Positions 59,062 through 64,000 of a stretch of DNA of 64,000 nucleotides are shown one piece after another (position 1 is the first letter of the stretch; the number at the start of each line of letters is the position of its first letter). Under the pieces are notes generated by a model, which did not search any database, was not told where the DNA came from, and saw only the letters and a list, made by a program, of their open reading frames with translations. The position numbers were made by a program, and so were the translations under genes. The stretch comes from Ipomoea triloba (lineage: Eukaryota > Streptophyta > Magnoliopsida > Solanales > Convolvulaceae), in assembly GCF_003576645.1 (NCBI RefSeq), contig NC_044919.1, forward strand, positions 28,705,528 to 28,769,527. Direction: 5' to 3'.

Positions 59062-62000
59062 CTACAGTTCAGATGATCTGTTAGCATACTCCTGAACTAA
59101 AGCCCCGAAGAGCGATGGCCTCTCCAGCAACCGCGATGGCCTGTCGAATTCCTTGGCTCTTCCTGCTCATCAAAACACAAGAAACCTAGCCCTCAGAAAT
59201 CGCGGGATGTATTTCAACGGTTACATTGTAACAGACATAACACCAAAAAAAAAAAAAACACAGAAAAAAAAGTGTGCATTATTAACCTGCATCTATAACC
59301 AGAACTCTGTTGCAGTCCATGACAGTTGGTATTCTGTGAGCAATGCTGATTATTGTGCAGGAAGCGAAGTCCTCCCTGATGATTCTCTGAATCACGCCAT
59401 CGGTCTGAGAATCCACAGAAGCCGTTGCCTCATCCATGAACAGAAGCCTGCTGCGTTTTAGCATTACTCTTCCCAAGCAAAGAAGCTGCCTCTGCCCGAC
59501 GCTCCAGTTATCTCCATTGTCAACAACTGGAAACCGGTGTGCAGATGGAAAACACTGAGAACTTGTTCATATTATGTCAAGGCAGAAATGAAAGTGAAAA
59601 TACATACCTGGAGAGTCGAGTTTCTCGGGTTTTGAGGCCACGACGTCTTTAAGCTGGCAGCGTTCGAGGCTCTGAAACATAATATCTCAATGATCAGAGG
59701 AATTGTCACAGAAAGTAGCTAAGCATATGGGAACATTTATAGCTGCCAATTCCAATATAAATACCTTCCATATATCTTCATCTGAGTACTGTCCAATGGG
59801 GTCTATGTTGCTCCTCACTGTTCCTTCGAAAAGAACTGGCTCCTGAGGAATGATTCCAAAGCGGGATCGAAGATCATGAAGCCCTAAAATGGAAATGTCA
59901 ATGTCATCAATGACTATTCTTCCAGCTGCAGGCTCCACCAGCCTGAAGAACACTTGGATCAGAGTAGATTTTCCACCCCCGGTTCGCCCAACAACACCAA
60001 TCTTCTCGCCCCCTTCAATGCTGAGAGTAATGCCTTTCAGAACCAAAGGAGTGTTTGGGCGGTATCTGACCTGTTCATTGGATTCAAATAACAAGATTCA
60101 TAAAAGCAGCAAATTGTAAGAATGAATCTGCATGTTTGCCTGTGAAATTTATTGCAGAATAGTACGCCATTCCATGTTTAAAACATAAAACACTATTGAG
60201 ACGAGTCAGAAATGAATCCCGAAAACTCACCTGCAAGTTTTCAAGCTCAACATTTCCCTTGGATGGCCAGTTTGGAGGTGGAAGAAGATCCTTCTTTCTC
60301 CATTCTGCCTCTGATGGTATGTTGGTGAACTGCTTTATCCTCTCAACCGAAACCATTTTATTTTCCACGAAGCAGCTTATGAATATAGTCCAGAACAGCG
60401 AGGAGTTGAGGGACAGTCCATACGACAGAGATAACCCAACATTTTCTGCACAACAGAGAATAAACAAGTACTTCAGGATATGGCAGAAGAATCCAATTTG
60501 GCTAAGAATATTAGGCTATAATGCATTAATACCTGGCTTGATGATACTGCTGGGCAAAACAATCATGAACATTGCAGAGATGCAAAGTATGAAGCTTCCA
60601 ATCATTTCTAACCGGCACCCCAGCCATTCATTGGACCCGTTATTGTGGAAATCCATACGCAAGTTCTCATTAACCCGGGTGACATTTTCTTGAGAAAACC
60701 CTTCCTGCTTCCTGAAGCAACGTATGGTCATAACACCTGCAATGCTTTCAGAGAAGTGATGGATAACTGGTGCCTTTGTAATCGAATCTAGCCTGGTCAA
60801 TTCCCGGGAGGTTGCAAGAAAGTATCCCTGAAACCCAAAATACATATATATTCAATAAAACTCAAGAAGTTGAAACCATAAGATATCTAAAATGAGAATA
60901 TCCCTACCCGGCACCAGAAGTTTAGCCAACCAAGTGGAATCAGAAGTACTACAGTTGGCCAAGTATATTGGCATGTCATGATGATGATGCCAATGAGAGT
61001 GATGTAAAAGGCCAAAGTGAGATTCATAAAGAATGGGAGGAAAACATCAATGTTGGTCTGATCATTAGAAGCCTGTGCGCACCAAATAAAAGTTCACATA
61101 AGTCTCTGGTTCTCGAAAATTTTAGCTGTATTTCTACCATATCAGGTGACAGAAATCAAATAAAATCATAGCATTTGGAAAGCAAAAACTCGATGTACAA
61201 CGTTACCCGACTGAGAATTCTTCCAGAAGGTGTTGTATCAAAGAACGACATAGGAGCGTGCAGTATGCTGTAGAGAATTTGCCCGAAGAATATTTGAGCA
61301 GTCTTGAGCCCCATAAGCGTGACAGAGTACATTCTCACAACTACCACCACAGCAGACAGAACAGCAATGATACCATATACCTCAAGAAACAAAGAAGGAT
61401 TGAATGAGCGTTCCTCAGAGGTTTCATACGCCAACCAGTAATCGCTTGCCATTTGAGTCCCTTGCCAAAGTAAGGACAACAACACAACTGCTGCTACACC
61501 CCACCATCCAAAAGCCTCGGTGCAATATAATTTGTAAACATGGAAACCGACAGTTCCAGTCTCTCGTTCCTCTTCCTTTATTAGCTTAGAACCTCCCGTA
61601 CCACCCTCAGATTGCTGCAGAGCTCCATCCTCATTTTCATCACCTTGTTTAAATGACCTTTGTTTTGTTTTTTCCATCCTAGGTGAATCTTTGCTGCCTG
61701 AAGTGGTTTCAACATCAACTAGTTCGAGGGACGACTCGTGAGCAGCTACTAGTGACTTGAAATCCAGGCCGGATTCTAGCAAATCATTATATTTTCCTGA
61801 TTGCACAATCATCCCATCTCGCATCACCTAGTTCGTGAACCAAATGCCAATAACACATCAAAATAAACATACACACTAATACACGAAATTTGGCAATGAT
61901 ATTGAGCATTCCAATGAGAAATTTAATACTTACAAGGATAAGATCAACATTATGCAAGAAGTCTATTTGATGTGTTACCAGTATAGTCGTCTTATTTCTT

Positions 62001-64000
62001 AGGGCTCCCCTTACACATTCCTGCAAAAACATTCTTCCAACTGTCAGGTATATTCTCAATCTTTACAGAAAACAGTTATCAATAGAGTATAACAACCTTG
62101 AAAGCAAAACGATTGAGATACCTTGAAGATTTCAGAACCAGTGTGAGCATCAACAGCACTGAAGACATCATCGAGCAGGTAAATATCACAATCCTGATAT
62201 ACAGATCTTGCAAGTTGAATTCGCTGTTTCTGGCCACCACTGAGGTTAATACCACGCTCTCCAATTTCGGTCTGATCTCCATACTCCATCATTTCGAGAT
62301 CTTTTTCCAGGCAGCAAACCTTGATGACTTCCTCGTATCTCTGGCGATTCATTGGTGAACCAAACAGGATGTTCTCTTGTATGGTCCCATTCTGAATCCA
62401 TGATGTTTGCGCAACATAGGCAGTTGAACCACAAACTCTTACCTGTTAAAATGACATTAAAGAAACATAGATTAGTAGCTTCCTGGGACAAAAAATGCTG
62501 TGATGCTTGTTACATTGTGCTCATTAATCAAACTATTGATAAAGACTAAAGAGTGAGCATACCTTCCCCGTGAGCTTGTGCATCTCGCCAAGAACTGATG
62601 CTAGAAGAGATGATTTCCCAGATCCAACCGTCCCAACTACAGCTGTAAGTTCCCCTTTCTTAACTTCAAAATTTACATCTTTCAGTACTTTTTCACCTCG
62701 TTCATCGTCCCAACTAAAAGTGCCATCTTTCACTTCCACAGCAATTCCATCCCCACAGCCTTCCACTCTTTCCACTGACTTGTCAGCCAACTCCTTACTA
62801 ATCATATATTTATCCAATCTCTCGAGAGATATCATCGCCTGTGAAAGAGAGATCATGGATTGTGGAAAGGTCCTGATTGGCTCCTGCAACATCTTAAAGA
62901 GTGAAGTTGCTGTAAATACTGTCCCAGCATCGAGTGGAATCCCCAACAAAATCGCGCTTCCGAATGTGAGTGTAGCCACGAGTAATGGAGTGCTCCACAG
63001 AACAATCAAATTCCCAGCAATCGAATACATAAACTTAGATAGCCACCCATATTCTATATTCCGGAATGATTGTATTCTCTCATTGAAATGATCTTCCCAG
63101 GCCTGGAACTTTATGACACGCATGTAATTAAGCATCTCGTTCGTTGCCTTCATTCTGGAATCGCGGTTCTTCATGATATTGAACTGGAACCTGTTGTTTC
63201 TTCGAGTGCCAAACACAACAAATAGTAAAACTGCAACAAGTCCAACCAGCGTTACGACTGTTGAAGCTCCAAGGTTAAGATATAGGATAGCTAAAGCTAT
63301 GGAAACTTGCACTGGCATAAGCCATACAGCATGTAGCTGCAGCATCATATCAGACAATTGCTGAGCATCTACCGCCATATAGTTTACTATCTGCCCAACC
63401 CCGTGATCCTGTCTAGCAGAGCAGGTAAGTCTCAAGCCCTTCTTGTATAACGAAGTGATGAGTGTGGACCGGATGAGCATTCCAAGCTTCTGGGAATTGA
63501 AATTGAAGTGATGAGAGGTCAAAACTTCAACAAATTTGGCAACCATGAGAATGCCAACGAGGTAGTATCCTTCATAAGGAGATGTCCTCTTCCCCGACGT
63601 GTAATCAACAAACCTCTGGATGAGCAATGGCCCGACATACATCACACACAGCCTTATGATTGCAAGTGTAGCAGTAAATAAAACCTCTTTCCAGAAGCAA
63701 CGCAGCAATGTGGTTCTTACAGGATGCTTGGAGTTCTCTTCAGGCTTAGGCCAATTCCTTTCGAAAAGCTCTGACATTCTCTCAGCTCTGTGCTCCGGTG
63801 AAAGTGTAGGAACATCATCAAGCTTCAGCGGTGCTTTGTAACCCTTTCTCAACAAAGGGTTCATCCAAATCCAAAACGTTCTGGACAGGAGCGAGGCCGA
63901 AGCATAGCCAGTCACATTGGATTTTCCCAGAACAGTTTCATACTCACTTGCCTCGCCATCCACTTCTGATTCAGAATCCCTTGTCACTGTTATTCCAGTT
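59062..64000 (-). CDS. ABCC-type full-size ABC transporter, ABCC4/ABCC14-like (copy 3, 5' end outside window)
   Basis: Minus-strand exons are: beyond the window end to 62563, then 62442-62122, 62020-61934, 61827-61207, 61072-60908, 60827-60533, 60445-60231, 60070-59765, 59671-59608, 59526-59287 and 59162-59062. Every junction is GT-AG, each complete exon has exactly the length seen in copy 1, and no stop or frameshift is visible. The part in view begins inside the cytoplasmic stretch after TMD0 ([15 protein letters not shown]) and runs through TMD1, NBD1 ([17 protein letters not shown]), the linker, TMD2 and NBD2 ([23 protein letters not shown]). Conserved Arg residues changed in copy 1 are kept here. 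It is predicted to move organic anions or conjugates across the tonoplast or plasma membrane; the substrate is unknown. By sequence it is the best preserved of the three copies. The start codon would lie a few hundred bases to the right of the window. Confidence 0.93.

Overview
This window is nuclear DNA from a flowering plant, almost certainly a eudicot. It has intron-rich genes with GT-AG introns, Ty1/copia and Ty3/gypsy remnants, CACTA, hAT, Mutator, Helitron-like and MITE elements, a decayed insertion of mitochondrial origin, and a very AT-rich background. The species cannot be read from the sequence. The only convincing protein-coding genes are three copies of a full-size ABCC (MRP-type) ABC transporter of the ABCC4/ABCC14 type. 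Everything else is repeats, mobile elements and decayed fragments.

Layout. 76-3125: about 3.3 tandem copies of a 926-bp unit. 3464-10193 (+): ABCC copy 1, 11 coding exons, open throughout (1511 codons before the stop), with an 826-bp assembly gap in its last intron. 10.8-13.4 kb: a minus-strand copia gag relic and a solo LTR with a 5-bp target duplication. 13425-20877 (-): ABCC copy 2, a pseudogene with stops, frameshifts, four destroyed splice acceptors and a 1.9-kb copia element in its last intron. Copies 1 and 2 are convergent, and the repeat upstream of copy 1 reappears inverted upstream of copy 2 (21.2-23.2 kb). 23.5-30.5 kb: an array of about 550-bp units, some carrying a dead RNase H fragment or an LTR fragment, with two assembly gaps. 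30.5-36.1 kb: a Tourist-like MITE, a Helitron-like end, an LTR, and two hAT-type elements with 8-bp target duplications. 36.1-38.6 kb: AT-rich retroelement-like DNA. About 38.6-40.7 kb: a mitochondrial-like insertion with a recognisable trnG(GCC). 41.5-43.1 kb: a dense short-repeat tract. 43.1-50.7 kb: AT-rich repeats interrupted by a Mutator-like element with 124-bp inverted ends and a GC-rich interior. 50.7-55.1 kb: nested elements, including a complete non-autonomous CACTA element. 55.3-58.0 kb: a second array of the 23-30 kb family. 59062-64000 (-): ABCC copy 3, intact as far as visible, with its 5' end outside the window.

How the parts relate. Copies 2 and 3 share many residues against copy 1, and they share 3' flanking DNA, so they are the closer pair. 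The locus looks like a small ABCC cluster that grew by direct and inverted duplication inside a repeat-rich region. One member has died and two still appear able to make protein. I found no operon-like, CRISPR-like or defence-like system. The most unusual structures are the paired triple-hairpin elements (50.7 and 54.0 kb), the gene-fragment-like Mutator element, and the arrays that amplify an already dead RNase H fragment.
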